Assembly (NCBI RefSeq): GCF_937871615.1
Contig: NZ_CALMPA010000001.1
Location: 1 to 57,431, forward strand
Origin: an uncultured Sphingomonas sp.
Lineage (GTDB): Bacteria; Pseudomonadota; Alphaproteobacteria; Sphingomonadales; Sphingomonadaceae
DNA: 57,431 nucleotides
Direction: 5' to 3'
Both the position numbers and the translations under genes were made by a program. Under the pieces are notes generated by a model, which made no database searches, was not told where the DNA came from, and saw only the letters and a list, made by a program, of their open reading frames with translations. The stretch's first letter is position 1; each line of letters begins with the position of its first letter. Of the stretch, positions 1 through 9,514 are shown in pieces.

Positions 1-895
1 ATTTGGGGCAGCCGGCGCGCTCCATCTTCTCGATCAGCAGCGGCAGCGCGCTTTCGGACGAGGAGGTGCCGAGCACCAGCAGAAGCTCCGCCTTCAGATA
101 GGCGATCAGCCGCAGGATCGAAAAGCCGCACACCCGCGCCACCGCGCCCAGCACCAGCAGCACGAACAATAATGAGGTGAGATAGAAAGTGCCGACCAGT
201 GCCGCGAGATTGGCGAGCGTGCCGACGCCATATTTGCCGATCGTGAACGCCATCGCCCCGAACGCGCCGACCGGCGCCGCCTTCATCAGGATCGCCACCA
301 CGCGGAACACCGCCGCCGACACATCCTCCAGCAGCGCCAGCACCCGCTCGCCCCGCGCGCCGATCGTGGCGAGGCCGATGCCGAACAGGATCGCGACGAA
401 CAACGTCTGGAGGATATTGCCTTCGGTCAGCGCCGACAGGAAGCTTTCCGGGATGATCGCCAGCAGGAAGCCGGTGATGCTCGTCTCATGCGCCTTGGCG
501 GCGTAATCGGCGACCTTGCCCGCATCGAGCGTGGCGGGATCAATATGCAGCCCCGCCCCCGGCCGCACGACATTGGCGACGATCAGCCCGACGATCAGCG
601 CGAAGGTGGAAAAGGTGAGGAAATAAGCGAACGCCTTGCCCGCGACCCGCCCCACGCTGCGCAGATCGCGCATCCCGGCGATGCCGGTGACGATGGTGAG
701 GAAGATCACCGGGGCGATAATCATCTTCACCAGCTTGATGAAACCATCGCCGATCGGCTTCATCGCCTCGCCCGTGGCGGGCCAGAAATGCCCGAGCGTC
801 ACCCCGAGCGCGATCGCGATCAGCACCTGCAGATAGAGATGGGCATAAAATGGCCGTCGCGCGGGCGGCGACGCATCCTGCGGCATTGCGACCAT
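1..895 (-). CDS. dctA: C4-dicarboxylate:cation symporter, DctA type (C-terminus off window)
   Basis: Inner-membrane transporter of the dicarboxylate/amino acid:cation symporter (SDF) family, expected to import succinate, fumarate and malate. About 298 codons are visible; the C-terminal third lies beyond the left edge. The N-terminal part reads [16 protein letters not shown], then [21 protein letters not shown], which is typical of DctA, and the serine-rich signature [12 protein letters not shown] of the substrate-binding hairpin sits at the edge. The ATG at 895 has a strong GGAAGGGG ribosome site, and an in-frame ATG at 886 is possible. A short basic/Pro-rich N-terminal extension precedes the first membrane segment. 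It is the last visible gene of this minus-strand run. Confidence 0.9.
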   Translation of the reverse strand, partial: MVAMPQDASPPARRPFYAHLYLQVLIAIALGVTLGHFWPATGEAMKPIGDGFIKLVKMIIAPVIFLTIVTGIAGMRDLRSVGRVAGKAFAYFLTFSTFALIVGLIVANVVRPGAGLHIDPATLDAGKVADYAAKAHETSITGFLLAIIPESFLSALTEGNILQTLFVAILFGIGLATIGARGERVLALLEDVSAAVFRVVAILMKAAPVGAFGAMAFTIGKYGVGTLANLAALVGTFYLTSLLFVLLVLGAVARVCGFSILRLIAYLKAELLLVLGTSSSESALPLLIEKMERAGCPK

Positions 896-962
896 TGCAT
901 CCCCTTCCCGGACCCGATGCGCGCTTCTTATGCGCAAGCGGCGGCGGGCGGAATCCCCATCT

Positions 963-1391
963 TCACCCGATCGGCGCGACGCCCAGCCGGGGAATCTCGA
1001 TCGCGGGGCAGCGATCCATCACCACCTTCAGCCCGGCGGCCTCGGCGCGCGCGGCGGCTGCATCGTCGATCACGCCAAGCTGCATCCACACCGATCGCGC
1101 GCCGCACGCGATCGCCTCGTCCACCGCGACGCCCGCCGCATCGGATCGGCGGAAGATATCGACCATGTCGATCGGCTCGCCGATCTGCGCCAGATCGTGG
1201 AACACATATTCGCCGTGGAGATGCTCCCCGGTGATCTGCGGATTGACCGGGATGACGCGATAGCCATGCCGCTGAAGCATCGCCATCACGCGATACGAAG
1301 CGCGATCGGGCCGATCGGACGCGCCGATCATCGCGATCGTGCGGGTTTCCTCCAGCAGCGCCTTGATCGCGGCGGGTTCAGTCAGCGGCAC
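963..1391 (-). CDS. CoA-binding domain protein (YccU-like)
   Basis: A 142-residue single-domain Rossmann protein of the CoA_binding family. The nucleotide-binding start [18 protein letters not shown] (about residues 17-34) and [11 protein letters not shown] match YccU-type proteins, and the length is typical. The biochemical role of this family is unsettled, so only CoA or nucleotide binding is inferred. The start is GTG at 1391 with AAAGG about 8 bases upstream; an ATG at 1398 is out of frame. It lies 80 bases downstream of the Mrp gene on the same strand and may be co-transcribed with it. Confidence 0.85.
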   Translation of the reverse strand: MPLTEPAAIKALLEETRTIAMIGASDRPDRASYRVMAMLQRHGYRVIPVNPQITGEHLHGEYVFHDLAQIGEPIDMVDIFRRSDAAGVAVDEAIACGARSVWMQLGVIDDAAAARAEAAGLKVVMDRCPAIEIPRLGVAPIG

Positions 1392-1420
1392 CGATCATAC
1401 CTTTGTAAATCTGGTCCGCT

Positions 1421-1450
1421 CGTGCCGGCTGCATCACGCACACCGGCACG
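1421..1450 (-). terminator. Possible weak hairpin between the Mrp and CoA-binding genes
   Basis: CGTGCCGG (1421-1428) and CCGGCACG (1443-1450) form a perfect 8-base stem with a 14-base loop, just past the Mrp stop codon. There is no T tract, so it may be an attenuator or chance. Confidence 0.3.
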
Positions 1451-1471
1451 ATCGGTAACAGACCAACTCCC

Positions 1472-2422
1472 CTAGCGCGCTTCGGTTTCCAGCCAGTGGA
1501 TGACGCGTTCCGCAATGGGACGGAAGGTACGGTCGGCGGGGTCGGCGGCGGGCGGCTCGCCCGCGTCGGACGCGCGGCGGATCGCGATATCGAGCGGCAC
1601 GCGGCCAAGGAACGGCACGCCATGCGCCTTCGCCGCGGCTTCCGCCCCGCCGCTGCCGAACGGATCGGATATTTCGCCGCAATGCGGGCAGGCATAGCCC
1701 GCCATATTCTCCACCACGCCGATGATCGGCACGCCCGCCTGCCCGAACAGATCGATCGCGCGCACCGCGTCGATCAGCGCGAGATCCTGCGGGGTGCACA
1801 CGATCACCGCGCCCGCCGGGCGATGCTTCTGGATCATGGTTAGCTGCACATCGCCCGTGCCCGGCGGCAGATCGACCACCAATGTATCAGCCACGCCCCA
1901 TTCGGCATCCATCAACTGGCCGAGCGCCCCCGCCGTCATCGGCCCGCGCCACGCGATCGCCTTGCCCGGCGCGACGAGCTGCCCCATCGACAGGAACGGC
2001 ACGCCATATGGCGTCTGGACCGGGAGCAGCACCTTGTCCTTCGCCTCGGGGCGCGTGCCCTCGGCGCCGAGCAGGCGGGGCTGCGACGGGCCGTAGATAT
2101 CGGCATCGACCATGCCCACGCGCCGCCCGAGCCGGGAAAGCGCGATGGCGAGATTGGCCGAAACGGTCGACTTGCCCACCCCGCCCTTGCCGCTCGCCAC
2201 CGCGATCACGCGACGGCGCGGGCGTTCGGCGGTGACGACCACGCGCACCTCGCGCCCCGGCGCGGCGGCGGCCATCTTCACCGTCGCCTCCAGCGCATCG
2301 CGCGCCTTCGCATCCAGCCCGGTCGCGTCGAGCACCACGCCGACGCGCGCGCCATCCACCTTCACCGTGGCGCGCGCGCCGGCCACCGCGGCCACCGCCG
2401 CCTTCAGTTCATTATCGTCCAT
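1472..2422 (-). CDS. mrp: Mrp/ApbC-type iron-sulfur carrier P-loop ATPase
   Basis: A 316-residue Mrp/NBP35 ATPase that in characterised relatives binds and delivers Fe-S clusters in the cytoplasm. An N-terminal MIP18-like (DUF59-type) segment of about 80 residues is followed by the deviant Walker A motif SGKGGVGKSTVSANLA, the switch motif DADIYGPSQPRLLG, VDLPPGTGDVQLT, and the cluster-binding CPHC in GYACPHCGE. The ATG at 2422 is chosen because the reading frame fits the family from there. A GTG 12 codons upstream (2458) has no ribosome site. It is transcribed divergently from hflK across about 70 bases. Confidence 0.92.
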   Translation of the reverse strand: MDDNELKAAVAAVAGARATVKVDGARVGVVLDATGLDAKARDALEATVKMAAAAPGREVRVVVTAERPRRRVIAVASGKGGVGKSTVSANLAIALSRLGRRVGMVDADIYGPSQPRLLGAEGTRPEAKDKVLLPVQTPYGVPFLSMGQLVAPGKAIAWRGPMTAGALGQLMDAEWGVADTLVVDLPPGTGDVQLTMIQKHRPAGAVIVCTPQDLALIDAVRAIDLFGQAGVPIIGVVENMAGYACPHCGEISDPFGSGGAEAAAKAHGVPFLGRVPLDIAIRRASDAGEPPAADPADRTFRPIAERVIHWLETEAR

Positions 2423-2492
2423 AACCGCCGCGATACGATTGATCTGCACGCTTGGCACTGTTTTTCGCGGATTCGCTTCTTATAAGGGGAGC

Positions 2493-3605
2493 ATGATGAA
2501 ATTGCCGCGCTGGTTCGGGCGCCCCGCCATCCTGATGACCGAAGCTCCCAAAGGCCCATGGGGCCAGGGCGACGACGACGGCAAAAGCGGCCCGCGCAAT
2601 CCGTGGGCGGTGCCCCCCGGCGGGCGCAAGAGCGGCGCGAAGCCCACCGCGCTCGACGAATTCCTGCGCCGCGCGCGCAGCGGAAACGGCGGCGGCCCGC
2701 ATCTTCCGCCGGGCGTGAACGCGCGCAACCTGTGGCTGATCGGCACGGCGATCGTCGTCGCGATCTGGCTCGTCTTCACCTCCGTCCACCAGATCGGGCC
2801 GCAGCAGCGCGGCGTCGTCACCTATTTCGGGCGCTATTCGGGGATATTGCAGCCGGGCATCCGCCTCACCCTCCCCGCGCCGATCGTCGATGTCGAGAAG
2901 GTCGATGTCGAACAGGTGCGCAACGACGATTTCCCCCGCGACGGCGGCGAGAACGTGCTGACCGGCGATCGCAACATCATCGACCTGGCCTATACGGTGC
3001 GCTGGCGGGTGGAAAACCCGCGCGATTTCGTGTTCGAGATCAAGGATCCGGAGGAAACCGTTCGCGCCACCGCCGAAAGCGCGATGCGCGCGGTGGTCGC
3101 CACCACCACGCTGAACGAGGCGATCGGCGCCGGGCGCACCACGATCGAGGCGCGCGTGGCGCGCGCGATGCAGGAAATCCTCGACGATTATCAGGCCGGC
3201 GTGCGCGTGCAGGGTGTGTCGATCAAACAGGCATCGGCCCCGGCCAGCCTGATCGACGATTTCAACGCCGTCACCGCGAAACAGCAGGAAGCGGTCGCCA
3301 ATCTCAACAACGCGCGCTCCTATTCGCAACAGGTGATCGCGCAGGCCGAGGGCGAGGCCGCGACCTTCGACAAGATGTACGAAGAATATAAGCTCGCCCC
3401 GGAAGTGACCCGCCGACGCATGTATTATGAAACGATGGAAGCCGTGCTGCGCCGGACCGACAAGGTGATCGTCGAGACGCCGGGCGTCGCCCCATGGGTG
3501 CCGATCGACAAGCTGCGCAAGCTGCCCGACAATGCCGAAGTGCAGGTGCAGGCCCAGCCGGCCCAACCGGCCCAGCCCGCGCAGCAGCAGGGGGCGCAAC
3601 GATGA
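2493..3605 (+). CDS. hflK: FtsH protease modulator HflK
   Basis: A 370-residue membrane-anchored SPFH/band 7 protein that forms the HflKC cage around FtsH. The N-terminus is glycine-rich (GPWGQGDDDGKSGPRNPWA), then one membrane segment LWLIGTAIVVAIWLVF near residues 79-94. The band 7 domain begins IGPQQRGVVTYFGRY. The C-terminus has a Gln/Ala/Pro repeat rich in QPAQPAQP. The start is ATG ATG at 2493/2496 behind AAGGGGA. The stop overlaps the hflC start (ATGA), indicating translational coupling. Confidence 0.95.
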   Translation: MMKLPRWFGRPAILMTEAPKGPWGQGDDDGKSGPRNPWAVPPGGRKSGAKPTALDEFLRRARSGNGGGPHLPPGVNARNLWLIGTAIVVAIWLVFTSVHQIGPQQRGVVTYFGRYSGILQPGIRLTLPAPIVDVEKVDVEQVRNDDFPRDGGENVLTGDRNIIDLAYTVRWRVENPRDFVFEIKDPEETVRATAESAMRAVVATTTLNEAIGAGRTTIEARVARAMQEILDDYQAGVRVQGVSIKQASAPASLIDDFNAVTAKQQEAVANLNNARSYSQQVIAQAEGEAATFDKMYEEYKLAPEVTRRRMYYETMEAVLRRTDKVIVETPGVAPWVPIDKLRKLPDNAEVQVQAQPAQPAQPAQQQGAQR

Positions 3606-4477
3606 GCATCATGCGCAACCCCGTCGCGATCGGATTCGCCGCCTTGGGCGTGGTGATCGTCGGCGCCGCCACCTTCGCGATCGTGCCGGAAACCAAGCAG
3701 GCGGTGATCCTGCGGTTCGAAAATCCGGTGACGACGATCAACCAGTGGCAGCCCGGCCAGGTGATCGGCGTGAACACCGGCGCGGGCCTGATCGCGCGCA
3801 TCCCGTTCATCGACAAGATCGTGTGGGTGGACAAGCGCGTGCTCGACGCCGATCTCGACGACACATTGGTGCTCTCCACCGATCAGCTCAGGCTCAACGT
3901 CGATGCCTTCGCGCGCTTCCGCATCACCGATCCGCTGAAGGCGGTGACCTCGACCGGATCGACCTCCGCCACCGAGGAACGCGTCGCCGACCAGCTTCGC
4001 CCGCTGCTCGGCACCGCATTGCGCAACGAACTGGGCAAGGTGCCCTTCGCGGTACTGCTCAGCCCCGAACGCGGCAAGGTGATGGACGCGATCCAAAGCT
4101 CGCTCCAGCGCAACGCACGGCAATATGGCGTGCAGATCGTGGACGTGCGCATCAAGCACGCCGAACTGCCCGAGGGCAGCCCGCTGGAAAGCGCGCTGCA
4201 ATCAATGCGCACCGCGCGCCAGCAGGAAGCCAATACGATCCGCGCGCAGGGCCAGAAACAGGCGCAGATCGTCCGCGCCGAGGCCGATGCCACCGCCGCG
4301 AAAATCTATGCCGACGCGTTCGGCAAGGATCCTGATTTCTACAATTTCTATCGCGCGATGCAGTCCTACCGCCGCACCTTCGGCGCGGATGGCGGGCCGG
4401 CGCCGGAAGGATCGACGACGATCCTGATGTCGCGCGACAATGCCTATCTGAAGGAATTCGAAGGTCGCGGAAAATGA
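3602..4477 (+). CDS. hflC: FtsH protease modulator HflC
   Basis: A 291-residue partner of HflK, with an N-terminal membrane segment (VAIGFAALGVVIVGAATFAIV) and a periplasmic SPFH domain (ETKQAVILRFENPV onwards). The helical part AEADATAAKIYADAFGKDPDFYNFYRAMQ is split by short charged stretches, as is typical of HflC. The start ATGA overlaps the hflK stop. A strong hairpin follows the stop codon, so the hflKC unit probably ends here, although the protease gene downstream is functionally related to envelope quality control. Confidence 0.95.
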   Translation: MSIMRNPVAIGFAALGVVIVGAATFAIVPETKQAVILRFENPVTTINQWQPGQVIGVNTGAGLIARIPFIDKIVWVDKRVLDADLDDTLVLSTDQLRLNVDAFARFRITDPLKAVTSTGSTSATEERVADQLRPLLGTALRNELGKVPFAVLLSPERGKVMDAIQSSLQRNARQYGVQIVDVRIKHAELPEGSPLESALQSMRTARQQEANTIRAQGQKQAQIVRAEADATAAKIYADAFGKDPDFYNFYRAMQSYRRTFGADGGPAPEGSTTILMSRDNAYLKEFEGRGK

Positions 4478-4480
4478 TCG

Positions 4481-4508
4481 CATGGGCCGGGGACACGCCC
4501 GGCCCATG
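4481..4508 (+). terminator. Perfect 11-base hairpin after hflC
   Basis: CATGGGCCGGG (4481-4491) pairs exactly with CCCGGCCCATG (4498-4508) around a 6-base loop, starting a few bases after the hflC stop. No strong T run follows, so termination may be partial. It could act on either strand. Confidence 0.6.
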
Positions 4509-4588
4509 GATCGTTCACATTCAATCGTCGTTCATCGGCGGAAGCCCACTGAAACGCATCCGATAGTGATCGGGTGATTGAGAGGAAC

Positions 4589-6139
4589 ATGAAGACCGTG
4601 CGCTACGCCTATGCCCTCACTGGCGCCCTCCTCCTCGGCGGTGCCGCCGCCTCGCTGACGCTGCAACACCCCGCCAGCGCGGCGCAGGTCGCGCAGAACG
4701 AACCCGGCACGATCAACGCCACCGCGCCGCGCGCGGGCGCGCCGATGAGCTTTGCCGACATGGTGGCGAAGCTCCAGCCGGCGGTGGTCAACATCTCCAC
4801 CGATCAGAAAGTGACGGTGCAGCAGCCCGCGAACCCGTTCGCCGGCACGCCGTTCGGCGATCTGTTCGGCCAGTTCGGCGGCAATCGCGGCGGCGCGCCG
4901 GTGACGCGTGAGGCGCAGTCGCTCGGCTCCGGCTTCATCATCTCGCCCGATGGCTATATCGTCACCAACAACCATGTCGTCGCCGCCGGGATGCGCGGCG
5001 CGGTGGTCACCTCGATCCGCGTCACGCTGCCGGATCGCCAGGAATATGTCGCCAAGCTCGTCGGGCGCGATGCCGCATCCGATCTCGCGCTGCTCAAGAT
5101 CAACGCGCCCAAGCCGCTGCCTTATGTGAAATGGGGCGATTCGGCCCATGCCCGCGTCGGCGACTGGGTGATCGCGATCGGCAACCCGTTCGGCCTGGGC
5201 GGCACGGTTACCGCCGGCATCATCTCCGCCGTCCACCGCGTCACCGGCGCGGGCGGCGCGAACGATCGCTTCATCCAGACCGACGCGTCGATCAACCAGG
5301 GCAATTCCGGCGGCCCGATGTTCGACATGAACGGCAATGTGATCGGCATCAATTCGCAGATCTTCTCGCAATCGGGCGGCAATATCGGCATCGGCTTCGC
5401 GATTCCGGCAGAAGAAGCGCGCCCGATCATCGACACGCTGATGAAGGGCGGCAGCGTGAAGCGCGGCTATCTCGGCATCGGCATCCAGCCGATGACCGAC
5501 GATATCGCCGCCGCGCTCGGCCTGCCCAAGAACGCGGGCGAGATCATCGGCCGCGTCGAGCCGAACGGCCCGGCGGCGAAAGCGGGGCTGCGCGCGGGCG
5601 ACGTGGTGATGAAGGTGAACGGCACCGCCGTGACCCCCGATACCACCCTGTCCTATCTGATCGCCAATGTGAGCCCCGGCTCCACGGTAAGGCTCGACGT
5701 GGTTCGCGAAGGCAAGCCCGTGTCGATCACCGCCAATGTCGCCACCCGCCCGCCGGAGGATCAGCTTGCCGCGACGACCGGCAGCGGCGACGATTTCTCG
5801 GGCGACGACAACAGCGATCAGGCGGGCGAGCAGGCCACCCAGCCGACCAATGCGATCGGCATCACCGTCCAGCCGCTGACCCCGGCGATCGCGCGGCAGG
5901 TGGGCGTCGATTCGACGGTGCAGGGCGTCGTCATCAACCAGGTCGATCCGTCGAGCGACGCGGGGCAGAAGCTGCGGCGCGGCGACGTGATCTCCGCGAT
6001 CAACGGCACGCCGGTGCGCACCGCCGCCGATCTTTCGCGCGGGGTGGCCGCCGCGAAATCGGCCGGGCGCCCGCAGGTGCTGCTGATGATTAACCGCGCG
6101 CGCGGGCAGAGCGGCTTCGTCGCGGTGAAGATCAAGTAA
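4589..6139 (+). CDS. Do/HtrA-like periplasmic serine protease with two PDZ domains
   Basis: A 516-residue S1C protease/chaperone for misfolded envelope proteins. A cleavable signal ([17 protein letters not shown], cleavage likely after PASAAQ) leads to the protease domain. The catalytic triad is visible: His129 in TNNHVVA, Asp165 in SDLALLKI and Ser240 in NQGNSGGP. Two PDZ domains follow, starting [15 protein letters not shown] and [15 protein letters not shown], separated by an acidic linker. The ATG at 4589 has AGAGGA upstream; the earlier GTG at 4574 would put extra residues before the signal. It is preceded by hflKC and followed by a strong terminator. It corresponds to DegP/DegQ/MucD, which cannot be separated by sequence alone. 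Confidence 0.94.
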   Translation: MKTVRYAYALTGALLLGGAAASLTLQHPASAAQVAQNEPGTINATAPRAGAPMSFADMVAKLQPAVVNISTDQKVTVQQPANPFAGTPFGDLFGQFGGNRGGAPVTREAQSLGSGFIISPDGYIVTNNHVVAAGMRGAVVTSIRVTLPDRQEYVAKLVGRDAASDLALLKINAPKPLPYVKWGDSAHARVGDWVIAIGNPFGLGGTVTAGIISAVHRVTGAGGANDRFIQTDASINQGNSGGPMFDMNGNVIGINSQIFSQSGGNIGIGFAIPAEEARPIIDTLMKGGSVKRGYLGIGIQPMTDDIAAALGLPKNAGEIIGRVEPNGPAAKAGLRAGDVVMKVNGTAVTPDTTLSYLIANVSPGSTVRLDVVREGKPVSITANVATRPPEDQLAATTGSGDDFSGDDNSDQAGEQATQPTNAIGITVQPLTPAIARQVGVDSTVQGVVINQVDPSSDAGQKLRRGDVISAINGTPVRTAADLSRGVAAAKSAGRPQVLLMINRARGQSGFVAVKIK

Positions 6140-6161
6140 GGCTCGCCTCTCTCGCGAAACG

Positions 6162-6197
6162 GGGCGTCGCGCGATCATCCGCGCGGCGCCCTTTTCG
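6162..6197 (+). terminator. Rho-independent terminator of the Do-like protease gene
   Basis: GGGCGTCGCGCG (6162-6173) pairs with CGCGCGGCGCCC (6180-6191), giving a 12-base stem with one U-G pair and a 6-base loop. TTTTCG follows directly. It is the best-formed terminator on the plus strand in this part of the window. Confidence 0.8.
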
Positions 6198-6257
6198 TGC
6201 CCGCCGCACGCCGCTAGGCTTGTGCCGCAACGAAAATTCTTCCGGGGGACTTGGGGC

Positions 6258-7847
6258 ATGACCGACAGCATCATGATCGGCGCGGGCAGCGGCGGCGCCA
6301 ACCCGCAGACCCTGCAACTAAAGCGCGCCAACCGCCACGGGCTGATCGCGGGCGCGACCGGCACGGGCAAGACGGTGACGATCCAGGGGATCATCGAGGG
6401 GCTGTCCGCCGCCGGCGTCCCGTGTTTCGTGGCCGATGTGAAGGGCGATCTTTCCGGCATCGCCATGGCCGGATCGCCCGCCGCCAAAACGCATGAGGCA
6501 TTCGCCCAGCGCGCCGCCGAAATCGGGCTGGCCGACTGGCATTATGCCGACAATCCGGTGCAATTCTGGGATCTCTACGGCGAACAGGGCCATCCGATCC
6601 GCACCACGATCAGCGAGATGGGGCCGCTGCTGCTCGCGCGGCTGATGGACTTGAACGACGTGCAGGAAGGCGTGCTGACCATCGCCTTCCACGTCGCGGA
6701 TACCGAAGGGCTGCTGCTGCTCGATCTCGACGATCTGCAATCCATGCTCGCCAATTGCGCCGAGCGCGCCGACGAGCTGACCAGCACCTACGGCAATGTT
6801 TCCAAACAGTCGATCGGCGCGATCCAGCGTTCGCTGCTCCAGCTCCGTTCGCAGGGCGCTGAGCATTTCTTCGGCGAACCCGCGCTGGAGATGGATGATT
6901 TCATCCGCACCGACGACAAGGGGCGCGGCATCATCAACGTGCTCGCCGCCGATAAATTGATGGCGAGCCCCAAGCTCTATTCCACCTTCCTGCTGTGGCT
7001 GATGAGCGAATTGTTCGAGCATCTTCCCGAGGTGGGCGATCCCGACAAGCCGAAATTGTGCTTCTTCTTCGACGAAGCGCATCTGCTGTTCGACGAGGCG
7101 CCCAAGGCGCTGCTGGAGAAGATCGAACAGGTCGTGCGGCTGATCCGATCCAAGGGCGTCGGCGTCTATTTCATCACGCAGAACCCGATCGACGTGCCCG
7201 ATACGATCGCGGGGCAATTGGGCAATCGCGTGCAGCACGCGCTGCGCGCCTTCACCCCGCGCGATCAGGCGGCGGTGAAGGCGGCGGCGCAGACGTTTCG
7301 CGCCAATCCCGGCGTGGACGTCACCACCGCGATCACCGAACTGAAAGTGGGTGAGGCGCTGGTGTCGCTGCTGCAAGCCGATGGCGCGCCCTCACCCGTG
7401 GAACGCACGCTGATCCGCCCGCCATCGAGCCGCGTCGGGCCGGTCACCCCGGTCGAACGCGGCGTGCTGATCCAGACCGATGCGATCGGCGCGAAATACG
7501 ATACGCCGGTCAATCGCGAATCGGCGCACGAACTGCTCGCCGCCAAGACGGCAGCGGCAGCCGCCGCCGCTTCCGCCGCACGCGCGCAGGATGACGCGAA
7601 CAAGGCGGCGGCACTTCAGGAGAAACAGGAGGCGCGCGCGGCGAAGGAAGCCGAGCGCGAGGCGGCCAATTCACCGTGGAACAAGGCGATCACCTCCGCC
7701 ACACGCGCTGCCGGCTCGTCGATCGGGCGGCAGGTGGCGAACGAGATCGGCAAGCAGGTGTTCGGCACGTCAAGCCGGCGCTCATCCTCCGGCGGGCTGC
7801 TTGGCAGCGTGGTGCGCAGCGTGCTCGGCGGGCTGCTCCGGCGGTAG
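6258..7847 (+). CDS. HerA/YjgR-type P-loop ATPase (DUF853)
   Basis: A 529-residue cytoplasmic ATPase of the HerA-helicase-like DUF853 family (E. coli YjgR). Walker A is GATGTGKT (residues 32-39), and Walker B lies in [12 protein letters not shown] (about residue 270). The sensor-like [18 protein letters not shown] and arginine-rich [10 protein letters not shown] follow. After the ATPase comes an Ala/Lys/Glu-rich coiled-coil stretch (about residues 425-480), then a Ser/Gly-rich tail ending SVLGGLLRR. The exact role in DNA handling is unknown for this family. Start ATG 6258 is preceded by TTGGGGC. It appears to be a single-gene unit. Confidence 0.9.
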   Translation: MTDSIMIGAGSGGANPQTLQLKRANRHGLIAGATGTGKTVTIQGIIEGLSAAGVPCFVADVKGDLSGIAMAGSPAAKTHEAFAQRAAEIGLADWHYADNPVQFWDLYGEQGHPIRTTISEMGPLLLARLMDLNDVQEGVLTIAFHVADTEGLLLLDLDDLQSMLANCAERADELTSTYGNVSKQSIGAIQRSLLQLRSQGAEHFFGEPALEMDDFIRTDDKGRGIINVLAADKLMASPKLYSTFLLWLMSELFEHLPEVGDPDKPKLCFFFDEAHLLFDEAPKALLEKIEQVVRLIRSKGVGVYFITQNPIDVPDTIAGQLGNRVQHALRAFTPRDQAAVKAAAQTFRANPGVDVTTAITELKVGEALVSLLQADGAPSPVERTLIRPPSSRVGPVTPVERGVLIQTDAIGAKYDTPVNRESAHELLAAKTAAAAAAASAARAQDDANKAAALQEKQEARAAKEAEREAANSPWNKAITSATRAAGSSIGRQVANEIGKQVFGTSSRRSSSGGLLGSVVRSVLGGLLRR

Positions 7848-7870
7848 GATCGTATCCCCCAGGCCGCGCG

Positions 7871-8314
7871 CTACGCCACCCGATCGGGCTGCGCGGCGAG
7901 CAATGCCTCCAGGAACTGCCGCACCTCGCCCTCGATCGGGATCGGCTTGCCGGTCGGCAGGTGGACGTTGACGCTCACCATCTCCACCTCGGTGCACAGT
8001 TCGCCGCGCTGATTGGCCAGCTCGAATTTCTTGGTGATGCTCGACGTGCCGAGCCGCTCGATCCGCACCGATGCCACGATCGTATCGCCCCACACCAGCG
8101 GGCGGAGATAATCGACCGAGCAGCGGCGAACGTGGAATTCGGTTTCCAGCCACGCCTTGCCCAGCACCTCGGCGATGCCGGTCCATTCCCAATATTCGGT
8201 GTCCGCCACATCGGCATATTCAAGGTAGCGCGAGTTGAACACCACGCGCTGCCCGTCGATCTCAGCATAACGGACCTTGAAGCGGGTGGAGAAAGCGAAG
8301 CCGGGCCGGGTCAT
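7871..8314 (-). CDS. Acyl-CoA thioesterase, 4HBT hot-dog fold
   Basis: A 147-residue hot-dog protein. The signature RYAEIDGQRVVFNSRYLEY (about residues 14-32) with the conserved acidic residue, the VRIERLGTSSITKKFEL strand and the ending EGEVRQFL match the YbgC/FadM 4-hydroxybenzoyl-CoA thioesterase family. It should hydrolyse an acyl- or aryl-CoA, but the substrate cannot be told. It is convergent with the HerA-like gene (23 bases between stops) and divergent from the acetyltransferase at 8432. Confidence 0.88.
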   Translation of the reverse strand: MTRPGFAFSTRFKVRYAEIDGQRVVFNSRYLEYADVADTEYWEWTGIAEVLGKAWLETEFHVRRCSVDYLRPLVWGDTIVASVRIERLGTSSITKKFELANQRGELCTEVEMVSVNVHLPTGKPIPIEGEVRQFLEALLAAQPDRVA

Positions 8315-8431
8315 GCATTACCGATGCGGTGATGCGATGCGCGCGTCAACCGGCGGGGCGCGCGATGCGCGGGAGAAAGGCGGGTTTCGCCCCAGTAGCT
8401 GACAGAGGCGGCTTGTCGTAAGTTATCGGGT

Positions 8432-8914
8432 ATGTTGATCCGAAAAGCCGAGCCTGCGGATGCACAGGCCATCGCTGCCATCATAATGCCAACCATCAGG
8501 GAGGGAGCCACCTACTCGCTCGACCCGTCCATGAGCGAGGCCGAAGCTCTGGCCTACTGGATGGGTTCCGACAAAGAGGTCTTCGTCGCCGTGGATAGCG
8601 GCGAGATCGTGGGCACCTACTACATGCGCCCGAACCAAGGTGGCGGCGGGAGCCATGTGTGCAACTGCGGCTATATGACCAGCGCCGCTGCTGTGGGACG
8701 TGGGATCGCCAGCAAAATGTGTGAACACTCGTTCGATCATGCTCGGCAGCAAGGATACCGGGCTATACAGTTCAACTTTGTTGTCAGCACGAACGAGGGA
8801 GCAATCCGCCTTTGGCAACGCAAAGGCTTTGAGGTTGTTGGTCGTCTGCCGCAAGCATTTCAGCATCCGACGCTGGGCTTCGTTGATGCATTGGTCATGT
8901 TCCAGACGCTCTGA
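8432..8914 (+). CDS. GNAT-family N-acetyltransferase, probably acquired
   Basis: A 160-residue GNAT enzyme: N-terminal MLIRKAEPADAQAIAAII, the acetyl-CoA loop region AAVGRGIASKMCEHSFDHA (a Q/RxxGxG/A-type motif), and the terminal FNFVVSTNEGAIRLWQRKGFEVVG. The pattern resembles small amino-acid or phosphinothricin-type acetyltransferases, but the substrate is unknown. Codon use is visibly less GC-biased than that of its neighbours (many A/T third positions, e.g. around 8740-8900), which suggests horizontal transfer. It stands alone between two minus-strand genes. Confidence 0.88.
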   Translation: MLIRKAEPADAQAIAAIIMPTIREGATYSLDPSMSEAEALAYWMGSDKEVFVAVDSGEIVGTYYMRPNQGGGGSHVCNCGYMTSAAAVGRGIASKMCEHSFDHARQQGYRAIQFNFVVSTNEGAIRLWQRKGFEVVGRLPQAFQHPTLGFVDALVMFQTL

Positions 8915-8956
8915 GCAGTGGTGGCTAACCACGCCATATCCGCCGCCCGCCGCCCC

Positions 8957-9130
8957 TCACCGGCGATCGCGTAGCCACATCGCGACCGAGGCCGCGATCG
9001 CCAGCGTGAGGCCGATCAGCAGGCCGATCGTCGGCTGGCCGAGGACGAAGCCGATGATCGCGCCGCCGAGCACGCCGATCGCGATCAGGAAACCGCCGGC
9101 GGCGGTGGGGCGGGAAGACTTGTCAGGCAT
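8957..9130 (-). CDS. Small two-segment membrane protein, unknown function
   Basis: A 57-residue protein beginning MPDKSSRPTAAGG, with two hydrophobic segments (FLIAIGVLGGAIIGFVLG and TIGLLIGLTLAIAASVAMWL) joined by a short QP turn and ending in a basic LRDRR. I do not recognise a family. A longer in-frame reading upstream to 9202 is not favoured because its N-terminal part is Arg/Trp-rich and lacks a ribosome site. It is divergent from the small gene at 9249. Confidence 0.65.
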   Translation of the reverse strand: MPDKSSRPTAAGGFLIAIGVLGGAIIGFVLGQPTIGLLIGLTLAIAASVAMWLRDRR

Positions 9131-9248
9131 CGCGCGCGCCTTGCCACGCCACGCGGCCGGACGCCAGCGCGGCGTGCGCGCGGAAACCCTTTGGAAAGGC
9201 ATTTTCCGAACGGACTTTTAGGCAGGCCGCGCGCAATAGGGGCGCCGC

Positions 9249-9461
9249 ATGGACCATTTCCCCTATGTCGCCGATCGCGCCACGCTGGCTGACGCCGAGA
9301 CCCTGCTCCTCGCCTTTGGCGCGGCGGCGGCGGACGAAGCCGCGGCGCGCGCCGATCGCAGCCGCGATATCGGCAACCACATCCATTTCTGCCACTGGCG
9401 CCAGATCGAGCGATTGCTCGAACTGCTCTCCGCCGATCACGCGCCGGGCACGGTTCACTAG
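9249..9461 (+). CDS. Small conserved-looking protein upstream of tamA, unknown
   Basis: A 70-residue soluble protein rich in Ala and acidic residues, with the striking ending NHIHFCHWRQIERLLELL (His/Cys/Trp cluster, about residues 43-60). Its sequence resembles hypothetical proteins I associate with sphingomonads. It may bind a metal through the H-x-H-x-C-H cluster, but that is speculation. It is 53 bases upstream of tamA on the same strand and is probably co-transcribed with it. Confidence 0.6.
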   Translation: MDHFPYVADRATLADAETLLLAFGAAAADEAAARADRSRDIGNHIHFCHWRQIERLLELLSADHAPGTVH

Positions 9462-9514
9462 CGCCACCCGCGATAGAGTTGCCGCCCGGCGCCGTCCCGC
9501 GCTATCAGCACCAG

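Noticed and set aside
488-1475. Long plus-strand frames over dctA and the CoA-binding gene
   Set aside because: They are Arg/His/Pro-rich shadows of minus-strand genes with clear homology.
4532-6487. A 651-codon minus-strand frame across the Do-like protease
   Set aside because: High-GC shadow: Arg/His/Asp-rich, no domain, and wholly inside the real protease gene.
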